From Flavobacterium sp. ov086 (GTDB lineage Bacteria; Bacteroidota; Bacteroidia; Flavobacteriales; Flavobacteriaceae), in assembly GCF_900187965.1 (NCBI RefSeq), contig NZ_FZNL01000002.1, forward strand, positions 186,001 to 250,000: a stretch of 64,000 nucleotides of DNA. The letters run 5' to 3'. Shown piece after piece: positions 19,141 to 26,677 of this stretch (the stretch's first letter is position 1; every line of letters starts with the position of its first letter). The notes under the pieces are model-generated. The model had not been told where the DNA came from and searched no databases. It saw nothing but the letters and a program-made list of their open reading frames with translations. Both the position numbers and the translations under genes were made by a program.

Positions 19141-20772
19141 ATGAAAAAAATCATTGTGTGTTTTAGTGTTTGTCTTTTTATCCAATTAAATTTATTTTCA
19201 CAAAACTCAAAATTTGCGCCTATTACTCCAAGATGGGCATTAGAACATATTGTTTGGGAAGACAGTGCCAACAATCAAGTTTCCTCGCAAAGACTTGTAG
19301 AGTTATATTTAAAGCATAAAATGCCTGTGGGGTCTATTATTATTGATAGTCCTTGGTCAACAGCATATAATAATTTTGATTGGGATACAAAACGTTATCC
19401 AAATTCAACAAAAATGATCCATAGCTTCAAAAAACGAAATGTAAAAGTGATATTGTGGCTAACCGGATGTGTAAATAGTACAGCTACAGATGTACCGATT
19501 CAAGAACACCCTTTATTTGATGAGGTTGTTGCAAAAAAATATGCGGTAAACAATGGAAAAACATCACGTTGGTGGAAAGGCGATGGTTTGCATATAGATT
19601 TCACAAACAAGGATGCCGTAAAATGGTGGAATTCGCAACTCGATAAAGTTTTAATTGATGGAGTGTATGGATTTAAAGTAGATCAAGGTGAAATATTTTT
19701 TGGTGATACGATTCAAACATCAATCGGGAAATTAACGAACACTGAATTTCGGCCATATTATTACAATAGTATGTTTCAATACATTACTAGTCGCAAAGCT
19801 GAAGGTGTAATAGTTGGACGACCATTCTCACATCAGGGAGGTGTAGAAGCATCGGTAGAAAAATTAAGCCTTGGATGGTGTGGCGATTTCGAAGGTTCAT
19901 GGAGTGGTTTGAAACTTCAGATAAACAATATATATAAAAGTGCAGAACTTGGATATGGTGCTCCCGGATGCGAAATAGGAGGCTTTTTTGGAGCTCGTGC
20001 GAGTAAAAAAGAACTGATACGTTATGCCCAGTTTGGTGCTTTAACTGCCAGCATGATAAATGGAGGCGAAAATGGTGCATTTACAAATCATTTACCTTGG
20101 TATCATGGCAATGAGGCAACTTTATGTTACCAGCAGGCGGTGTGGCTGCATAGTCAGTTAATTCCTTATTTATTCAGCACTATAGTGGATGTACATAAAA
20201 CAAGTGGTTCGTTAATTAAAAATGTATCCTACAAAGAAGAAAGCCACATGGTTGGTAATTATTTATTTACAAAAGCAGTTACATCAGAAAACGATTCTGT
20301 AAATTTTAGTCTTCCAAAGGAAGGCAAATGGATGGATTTTTGGTCAAGAACTATTTTTGACGGAGGCGCAAATATTACTAAAACATATCCGCTTAACCAA
20401 TTTCCTTTATTTATTAAAGTAGGGGCAATTATTCCAATGAATATTACGAATAGCTATTCGGGTATCGGCGATTCAGCTTTAACTGGCAAACAAACCATAT
20501 ACATTGTTCCAAACAGAGAGAAAACGGTATATCAGTATTATCGACCGTTAGGAGATGGGATAGAGTTTGACTCTATAAAGATTACTCATGATGGTCAATT
20601 AAATGAATTAATTGTACAAGGTAACAATAAACTCCCGTATGCATTTTTAATTCAACAGGTTGCAAAACCCATTGAAGTGATTAACGCAGATGAATGGAAG
20701 TACAATGAAACTAAGCAGGAATTATTAATTCTTAAAAAAGGAAACGAATTTAGTATTAAACTTAAGTTCTGA
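19141..20772 (+). CDS. Compact GH31 alpha-glycosidase
   Basis: Retaining alpha-glycosidase. The Met at 19141 begins the leader MKKIIVCFSV...NLFSQ; an in-frame start at 19105 adds a non-leader tail. Nucleophile is Asp181 (GFKVDQGE) and acid/base Asp249 (GWCGDF); IDSPW and DWDTKRYP are further GH31 marks. At 543 residues it is short: the barrel starts almost directly after the signal peptide, so the usual N-terminal GH31 beta-sandwich is missing. A xyloglucan locus would need an alpha-xylosidase here, but GH31 also holds alpha-galactosidases (one is known from Pseudopedobacter), so specificity is open. The stop codon overlaps an 18-base piece that also occurs in the element at 24554. Confidence 0.85.
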   Translation: MKKIIVCFSVCLFIQLNLFSQNSKFAPITPRWALEHIVWEDSANNQVSSQRLVELYLKHKMPVGSIIIDSPWSTAYNNFDWDTKRYPNSTKMIHSFKKRNVKVILWLTGCVNSTATDVPIQEHPLFDEVVAKKYAVNNGKTSRWWKGDGLHIDFTNKDAVKWWNSQLDKVLIDGVYGFKVDQGEIFFGDTIQTSIGKLTNTEFRPYYYNSMFQYITSRKAEGVIVGRPFSHQGGVEASVEKLSLGWCGDFEGSWSGLKLQINNIYKSAELGYGAPGCEIGGFFGARASKKELIRYAQFGALTASMINGGENGAFTNHLPWYHGNEATLCYQQAVWLHSQLIPYLFSTIVDVHKTSGSLIKNVSYKEESHMVGNYLFTKAVTSENDSVNFSLPKEGKWMDFWSRTIFDGGANITKTYPLNQFPLFIKVGAIIPMNITNSYSGIGDSALTGKQTIYIVPNREKTVYQYYRPLGDGIEFDSIKITHDGQLNELIVQGNNKLPYAFLIQQVAKPIEVINADEWKYNETKQELLILKKGNEFSIKLKF

Positions 20773-20836
20773 TAAAAACGGATTTTATATAAGAAAACTG
20801 GCCATAACATTAGGTCACATTTATCCCCATACTTTC

Positions 20837-20848
20837 TTGTTGGTGATA
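20837..20848. repeat. Dispersed intergenic motif TTGTTGGTGATA, copy 3
   Basis: Third copy, between GH31 and GH74. Its flank (TACTTTC before, AC after) is identical to copy 1 at 15874; TGGCCATAACATTA further upstream resembles the flank of copy 2. Confidence 0.6.
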
Positions 20849-20943
20849 ACCACAATGGCGAAAAGGGAATAAAGCTTTTTTTAGTTCAGATGATTCAGAA
20901 TTTGAAACAGAAAAGATAAAATAATAATATCAAAATATTAAAT

Positions 20944-23808
20944 ATGAAAAACTATATACAGAATCTAAAAATTTTCTTTTTACACCTTATTTTAGTGTTT
21001 AGTCCGGTTGTAACAAACGCCCAGACGTATGCCTCAAAGAACGCACCCATCGGCGGAGGCGGATTTGTGACAGGGATCGTTACCCATAAAACATCCGGCG
21101 ATAGGTATTGCCGAACGGATGTGGGCGGAGCCTACCGCTGGGATGAAGCCAACAATAAATGGGTTCAATTGTTAGACTGGCTCAACGAGTCGGAAAGTGG
21201 ATTTATTGGCGTGGATGCTTTGGCACTTGATCCGCAGAATGCTAATAACGTTTACATGCTTTGTGGCACCGAGTATATGAGCAAGGGAAGAACGGCTATA
21301 TTGAAATCTACAGACAAAGGAAATACCTTTACCTATACAGATGTTACGGCTAAGTTTAAAACACATGGAAATGGGAATGGACGCGGGAACGGGGAACGTC
21401 TTGCCGTAGATCCTCATAACAGCAACATATTATTCTGCGGAACCAGAGCCAATGGATTATGGAAGAGTACAGATGGTGGCGTTACCTGGAATCAGGCATG
21501 GAACGGCGTAACTACCACTTCCAGTGGGAACGGGATATGTTTTGTCCAATTTGATCCTTCAGGCAGCGTAGTAAGTGGGGCGACTCAAACCATTTACATA
21601 GGCGTTTCCCGCACCGGGGGAGGAAACATTTATAAAAGTACAGATGGAGGCACTACCTTTACAGACATTTCCGCAACCACCAGTTTTATGCCACATCGGG
21701 TTGCTTTGCAGGGAACTACCATGTATGCCACCTATGCGGATAGTGCAGGTCCGGCCACTAATGGCGATGGGAAGTTATATAAGCTCAACACGGCTACAGG
21801 AGTGTGGACAAACGTTACCCCTGTTAGTTGGAAGGACCATTCATACGGCGGAGTAAGTATAGACCCAACGAATATAAACCGGGTAATAGTTTCTTCTTGT
21901 GGTAGTTATAGTAACAACCAGTACGGTGGTGGCTGGGGAGACTTTATTTTCCTCTCTACTGATGGAGGATCGACCTGGACCCTTAAGAATGGCACTAATG
22001 CCACTTATAACAATAACGGCATGGCATGGACAGGCGATGGAGCGGTTAACTGGATGGACTGTATTGTGTTTGACCCTGTTAATCCTTCAATAGTACAGGT
22101 AATAGGCGGTGGTGGTGTATATACCTGTTCCGATATTACGGCTACGAATCCTTCTTGGAAGTGTGATGTGATCGGAATTGAAGAGACCGCATTCCTTGAT
22201 GGGATAAGTATACCCGGAGGGCCGTTTATTTCCTCTTTCGGAGACGTAACGGGCTTTGTACATGAGCCGCTGACTTCTTTTCCATCAGCAAAACTTTCTC
22301 CTCCAGAGAAAAATAACCAGAGCATTGCTTATGCTGCCGGCAACCCAAACAAATTAGTAAGAGCTTCTGATAGGGGAAGCGTTATTTACTATTCTGCTGA
22401 TAAGGGGGCTACATGGACCGCTTCCGCTACTAATATGGGTACGGAAGGCAGGGTGGGTATCAGCGCCGATGGAGGTACGATTCTGCACCGCCCAGGAAAT
22501 GGTTCCACAACTACGTACTACACGACCAATAATGGAGCAAGCTGGTCCAGTTCTTCGGGTGTATCGTCTCCAGACGCTGTTCCTGTGGCTGACCAGGTAA
22601 ATTCAAATTACTTCTATATCTATAATCCAGCGAATGGACAGATGTTTTCAAGTTCCAATAAGGGAGTCAGCTTTTCAGTAGCAGGTAATCCTGGTACCAA
22701 TACAATTCCGCCCTGGGAAGCAACAACGCTGATCCGCTCAGTACCCGGCTTTGAAGGACATATTTGGGTGCCTCTTGGAGGCAATGGTTTAAAATATTCT
22801 ACAGACCATGGAGCGACTTATACGACTCTTTCCAATGTACCTTATTGCACAACGGTTGGGATAGGAAAGACAATAACCGGAGCCAGCTATCCAACCATTT
22901 TTATCTGGGGAACCGTGTCAGGGGTTACGGGGCTTTTCAGATCAACTGATAAGGGTGCTACATGGCTCAGAATGAATGATGATGCCCATGAGTTTGGAGG
23001 AACACCAATGCTGATCGGAGATATGAATGTTGATGGAAGAGTATACATGAGTGCTAGCGGAGGAAGAGGTCTAATTTACTGGGATCTTTCAGAACCTTCT
23101 GTTTCCTACGTTACTCTGGCTAATAGAGCTACCAACTTGCTGATGGATGGGATGTACAGGTTCGACAACGGTTCTAATGCAGGGCAATATGCTAACAGCG
23201 GTGCAACGGCACAACAATGGTCAATTGAAACGGTTGGAAACTATGTGATGTTAAAGAATCGAGCTTCAGGATTGTATCTTGATGGTATGTATAGAAATTC
23301 CAATGGTTCTGTTGCAGGACAATATAGTTATAGTGGCAGTGATGCACAATATTGGACACGCGAAACTTCAGGAAGCTATGTTAAGTTTAAAAACAAAGCC
23401 ACAAGTCTATATCTAGATGGAATGGGTACCACGACCAATGGTGCTGATTTATTTCAATGGAGCCAGAGCAGCAGTTTTAATCAGCAATGGTCAATAAATA
23501 TAGTAGGCAGCCAAAGTGCAAAAATGAATTCGTTGTCTAAAAATGATATTGAGGAGGACTCAAACTTTTCGATAGCGTTTTTCCCAAATCCATTTAGTAA
23601 TGAATTTAAGATTGAAGCTACAAAATCGAAGGAACCAATTCGTGTTAGCATTTTTGATGTTACAGGAAAAAAAGTACAGGAAGCAGCATCCACTCTTGAA
23701 TCAGCACATTTGTTAATGGGGTCTTCATTGCAACCAGGATTATACCTGGTGAAAGTTGAAGGAGTAAACTCAAATTTCTCAAAATCATTTAAGATTCTTA
23801 AAAAATAA
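20944..23808 (+). CDS. GH74 xyloglucanase with ricin-like lectin and T9SS sorting domain
   Basis: Secreted inverting endo-xyloglucanase (or oligoxyloglucan-acting GH74), the strongest pointer to the substrate. After the signal peptide (NAQ), two seven-bladed propellers carry repeated STDGG/STDKG Asp-box loops. Asp59 (RTDVGGAYRW) and Asp372 (NWMDCIVFDP) fit the two catalytic aspartates of GH74. Residues about 720-857 form a ricin-type trefoil (three LYLDGM/QQW repeats), and residues about 877-954 a type A T9SS C-terminal domain (FFPNPFSNEFK, LQPGLYLVKVEG). It is the only enzyme here sent out by T9SS; other surface members are lipoproteins. Composition is GC-rich for this genome. Confidence 0.92.
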   Translation: MKNYIQNLKIFFLHLILVFSPVVTNAQTYASKNAPIGGGGFVTGIVTHKTSGDRYCRTDVGGAYRWDEANNKWVQLLDWLNESESGFIGVDALALDPQNANNVYMLCGTEYMSKGRTAILKSTDKGNTFTYTDVTAKFKTHGNGNGRGNGERLAVDPHNSNILFCGTRANGLWKSTDGGVTWNQAWNGVTTTSSGNGICFVQFDPSGSVVSGATQTIYIGVSRTGGGNIYKSTDGGTTFTDISATTSFMPHRVALQGTTMYATYADSAGPATNGDGKLYKLNTATGVWTNVTPVSWKDHSYGGVSIDPTNINRVIVSSCGSYSNNQYGGGWGDFIFLSTDGGSTWTLKNGTNATYNNNGMAWTGDGAVNWMDCIVFDPVNPSIVQVIGGGGVYTCSDITATNPSWKCDVIGIEETAFLDGISIPGGPFISSFGDVTGFVHEPLTSFPSAKLSPPEKNNQSIAYAAGNPNKLVRASDRGSVIYYSADKGATWTASATNMGTEGRVGISADGGTILHRPGNGSTTTYYTTNNGASWSSSSGVSSPDAVPVADQVNSNYFYIYNPANGQMFSSSNKGVSFSVAGNPGTNTIPPWEATTLIRSVPGFEGHIWVPLGGNGLKYSTDHGATYTTLSNVPYCTTVGIGKTITGASYPTIFIWGTVSGVTGLFRSTDKGATWLRMNDDAHEFGGTPMLIGDMNVDGRVYMSASGGRGLIYWDLSEPSVSYVTLANRATNLLMDGMYRFDNGSNAGQYANSGATAQQWSIETVGNYVMLKNRASGLYLDGMYRNSNGSVAGQYSYSGSDAQYWTRETSGSYVKFKNKATSLYLDGMGTTTNGADLFQWSQSSSFNQQWSINIVGSQSAKMNSLSKNDIEEDSNFSIAFFPNPFSNEFKIEATKSKEPIRVSIFDVTGKKVQEAASTLESAHLLMGSSLQPGLYLVKVEGVNSNFSKSFKILKK

Positions 23809-23819
23809 ATCGGTTCGTT

Positions 23820-23854
23820 CATTGGTAATTATAAAACCAAAAGTTATCCCGAAC
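23820..23854 (+). pseudogene. Remnant of a GH29 gene 3' end (scrap 1)
   Basis: Thirty-five bases just after the GH74 stop match 26547-26581, near the 3' end of the intact GH29 gene, at about 32 of 35 positions (shared piece AAAACCAAAAGT). Too short to be coding; a scar of rearrangement. Confidence 0.75.
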
Positions 23855-23996
23855 TATTTTGAAATAAAAAAAATGTTTTCAATAACTAGGGCGATATAGA
23901 GATAAGTGCTTATACCTAAGACTATTTGCCCAGTTGTTTTAAACGAATTATTACTTAATTCTAATCAATATTTATAAACTTAAAAAAGAAATTAAC

Positions 23997-24548
23997 ATGA
24001 AAAAAATCACACTATTAATTTTTGCTCTAACAGGGATGTTAGCCAATGCACAGCAAACTCTGTATGCCGAAAATTTTGAATCAAATGTTGCCATCCTCGG
24101 TGATGGTCAGATGCATACATTTAAACCATCTGCAAAAGCAGGAACATGGAGTGGTGGAATAGATCTAAAAACTGCTGGCGATGCCAATATAAGTTTGCGT
24201 CAAGGGTGGGGTGAGCAATATAATTTGAAAATAGAATCTAAAGGTGCTGCTGTTACCATACCTAATATCAATGTGGCTGGTTTTACAAATTTAAATCTGT
24301 CTTATGAACTTGTTGTTGAAGATGCAGGAAATGCTGTAGTACCAAAAATTGAAGCAAGTATTGATGGTGGTACTTCTTGGGTAACTCTACCTACAGTTGC
24401 TAGTGGGGGAGGGTGGTCTAAAGAAGCAAAATTGGTTGCTTTGCCTTCAGGAAATTATAAAACAATAAGTCTTAGAATAAATCCTAATACGTCGACTTCT
24501 AATGCTGTAATGTTTGATAATTTTATAATTACGGGGAAGAAGGTGTAA
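23997..24548 (+). CDS. Small secreted beta-sandwich protein of unknown function
   Basis: 183 residues with a clear signal peptide (MKKITLLIFALTGMLANAQ) and no lipobox or T9SS tail. The mature part looks all-beta: YAENFESN at the start, SIDGGTSWVTLP in the middle and NAVMFDNFIITGKK at the end are typical of lectin-like or CBM-like jelly rolls in Bacteroidota. Catalytic residues are not evident. Sitting between GH74 and GH29, it may bind glycan in the periplasm or outside the cell. I do not recognise a named family. Its last codons overlap a direct repeat that bounds the element at 24554. Confidence 0.6.
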   Translation: MKKITLLIFALTGMLANAQQTLYAENFESNVAILGDGQMHTFKPSAKAGTWSGGIDLKTAGDANISLRQGWGEQYNLKIESKGAAVTIPNINVAGFTNLNLSYELVVEDAGNAVVPKIEASIDGGTSWVTLPTVASGGGWSKEAKLVALPSGNYKTISLRINPNTSTSNAVMFDNFIITGKKV

Positions 24549-24774
24549 GTCTGATGTCATTAAGTTAAGCTTTTAGGAAATGAAATCTGTTTTATCTGCG
24601 TTTTTACGAAGTAAATCTGTTTTATCCGCGTCAAAATCAGACGCTGATTCTACTGATTCGCCAAAGCGAAAACGCTGATAAAAACGGATTTTTCTAATTA
24701 CTTTCTTGATTAAACTGTTAAGTAATTTTATAGATTCCTCCTTAAACTTAATGACATTGGGTGTAAGCCTGACG
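24542..24774. mobile_element. MITE-like element with inverted ends and flanking direct repeat
   Basis: ATGTCATTAAGTTAAG (24554-24569) is mirrored by CTTAAACTTAATGACAT (24741-24757), one-base indel. The ends are flanked by GGTGTAAGTCTGATG (24542-24556) and GGTGTAAGCCTGACG (24760-24774), like a target duplication. Inside are two direct copies of AAATCTGTTTTATCYGCGT (24583, 24613) and an inverted relative (CGCTGATAAAAACGGATTT, 24673). About 204 bp, no ORF; looks like a non-autonomous or REP-type element. Confidence 0.7.
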
Positions 24775-24827
24775 ACGAAACCGAACCAATTATGTGACAA
24801 TTCAATTAAGGTTTATCCAAAATTCTA

Positions 24828-24923
24828 TTGTCAATGGAATCTTTATTGAAATCAAGATTGTATATAGTTCATTTTGAGGGATTAAAACCAAATTTCTCAA
24901 AATAATTTAAGATTCTTAAAAAT
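24828..24923 (+). pseudogene. Remnant of a T9SS C-terminal sorting domain
   Basis: Translating from 24828 gives LSMESLLKSRLYIV, then HFEGLKPNFSK, a stop, and FKILK. This mirrors the GH74 C-terminus (LLMGSSLQPGLYLV, KVEGVNSNFSK, SFKILK) codon by codon, including a shared AAATCGGTT just after. It is the decayed 3' end of a second T9SS-exported protein gene, broken by TCA to TAA. With the element at 24542 it fills the 428-base gap before GH29. Confidence 0.85.
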
Positions 24924-24976
24924 AAATCGGTTTGTTGAAATTTGAAAAAAGTATAAATATAAAGTATAAAAGACAT

Positions 24977-26611
24977 ATGAAAATGAACCGGTTTATAATG
25001 GTTTGTATGCTGTTTTTGAATTTTTTGACAGCTCAGGAAAAGTATGTATCCCTGATTAGGGAGGGTAACGAACCTGTTGCTGCCGGAAAATTTGCCCCAA
25101 CATGGCAATCACTGGAGCAGTATAAAACACCAGAGTGGTTTCGTAATGCCAAGTTTGGAATATGGGCACATTGGGGACCTCAATGCCAGCCGGAACAAGG
25201 AGACTGGTTTGGAAGATTTATGTATAATGAAGGCGGTGATCAATATAAATGGTTTATTGAGCATTACGGGCATCCCTCCAAAGTAGGATTCAAAGAGATC
25301 ATTAATGACTGGAAAGCCCAAAATTGGGATCCTGAAAAACTTGTGGCACTTTACAAAAGAGCGGGAGCTCAATATTTCTTTGCCATGGCAAATCACCATG
25401 ACAATCTGGATTTATGGGATAGCAAATATCAAGAATGGAACTCGGTACGTGTTGGGCCTAAAAAAGATATTATAACAGGTTGGTCAAAAGCAGCAAAAAA
25501 ATACGGACTTCCATTCGGGATTAGTGTACACGCTTCACACACCTGGACGTGGTTTGAGACCGCTCAGCGCTCAGATACCAACGGACCGTTTGCAGGAATT
25601 CCGTATGATGGAAAACTTACCAAAGCAGATGGAAAAGGAAAATGGTGGGAAGGACTTGATCCACAAGAACTTTATGCTCAAGATCACCCTCTTAGCTTAA
25701 ATAGTGATAAAGATTTATTTGCACTATGGGGACAGTGGCATTGGGGCAATGGCGCATCAATACCTTCACAGGCTTACTGCGAAAAATTCTATAACAGAAC
25801 CATAGATCTTATCAATAAGTACAATCCCGATTTGCTTTATTTTGATGATACTGTCCTGCCACTTTATCCTGTAAGTGATGCGGGATTAAAAATTGCAGCT
25901 GATTTCTATAATCGTAATATGGCTACTCACAACGGCAAACTGGAGGCTGTACTTTTTGGAAAAATACTGAATGAGGAACAAAAAAAATGTATGGTATGGG
26001 ATGTAGAAAGAGGGGCACCGGACAAAATCGAAGATTTGCCATGGCAAACCTGTACCTGTATAGGAGATTGGCACTACAACAGATCAGTTTATGATAATAA
26101 TGGATACAAATCAGCAGCTACAGTAATTCAAATGCTGATTGATATTGTAAGTAAAAATGGGAATTTGCTGCTTAATATTCCGGTTCGTGGAGACGGTAGT
26201 ATTGATGAAAAGGAAGTTGCAATTCTTGAAAAAATCGCTAGCTGGATGGAGGTGAATAAAGAGAGTATTTTTGATACACGCCCGTGGAAACAATATGGTG
26301 AAGGACCAGTTTCAGATGCTATAAAGCCTGGTCAGGATCAAAGTTTTAATGAAGGAAAAACAAAATTGACAGCAAAAGATATTCGTTACAATCAAAATGG
26401 GAAAATTCTTTATGCAAGTCTTTTAGGAGTACCTTCAGAGGACATTAGCTTGAAATTGCTTGGTAAGAATAATTATAGTGGTAAAATTAAAAGTATTGAA
26501 ATCCTTGGCAGTAAAGAGAAACTTTCATGGAAACAATCGGGAGAATCATTAGTAATTACAAAACCAAAAGTGATCCCGAACGATATTGCAGTAGTTTTTA
26601 AGATAAAATAA
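24977..26611 (+). CDS. GH29 alpha-L-fucosidase
   Basis: Retaining exo-alpha-L-fucosidase expected to remove terminal fucose from galactose or galacturonate side chains. The Met at 24977 starts the leader MKMNRFIMVC...FLTAQ; the frame extends upstream only with a non-leader stretch. WFRNAKFGIWAHWG is the family opening block, and Asp290 (LLYFDD) aligns with the known nucleophile. A C-terminal beta-domain follows (KLTAKDIRYNQNG, ISLKLLGK). No lipobox, so periplasmic. Pieces of this 3' end recur at 23820 and 31259, so the gene has been duplicated or moved within the locus. Confidence 0.92.
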   Translation: MKMNRFIMVCMLFLNFLTAQEKYVSLIREGNEPVAAGKFAPTWQSLEQYKTPEWFRNAKFGIWAHWGPQCQPEQGDWFGRFMYNEGGDQYKWFIEHYGHPSKVGFKEIINDWKAQNWDPEKLVALYKRAGAQYFFAMANHHDNLDLWDSKYQEWNSVRVGPKKDIITGWSKAAKKYGLPFGISVHASHTWTWFETAQRSDTNGPFAGIPYDGKLTKADGKGKWWEGLDPQELYAQDHPLSLNSDKDLFALWGQWHWGNGASIPSQAYCEKFYNRTIDLINKYNPDLLYFDDTVLPLYPVSDAGLKIAADFYNRNMATHNGKLEAVLFGKILNEEQKKCMVWDVERGAPDKIEDLPWQTCTCIGDWHYNRSVYDNNGYKSAATVIQMLIDIVSKNGNLLLNIPVRGDGSIDEKEVAILEKIASWMEVNKESIFDTRPWKQYGEGPVSDAIKPGQDQSFNEGKTKLTAKDIRYNQNGKILYASLLGVPSEDISLKLLGKNNYSGKIKSIEILGSKEKLSWKQSGESLVITKPKVIPNDIAVVFKIK

Positions 26612-26677
26612 GCAGGGGACAAAATGGCAATTGATGGATCGGATTTATAAAATAGACAAATAAACAATAATAAATTA

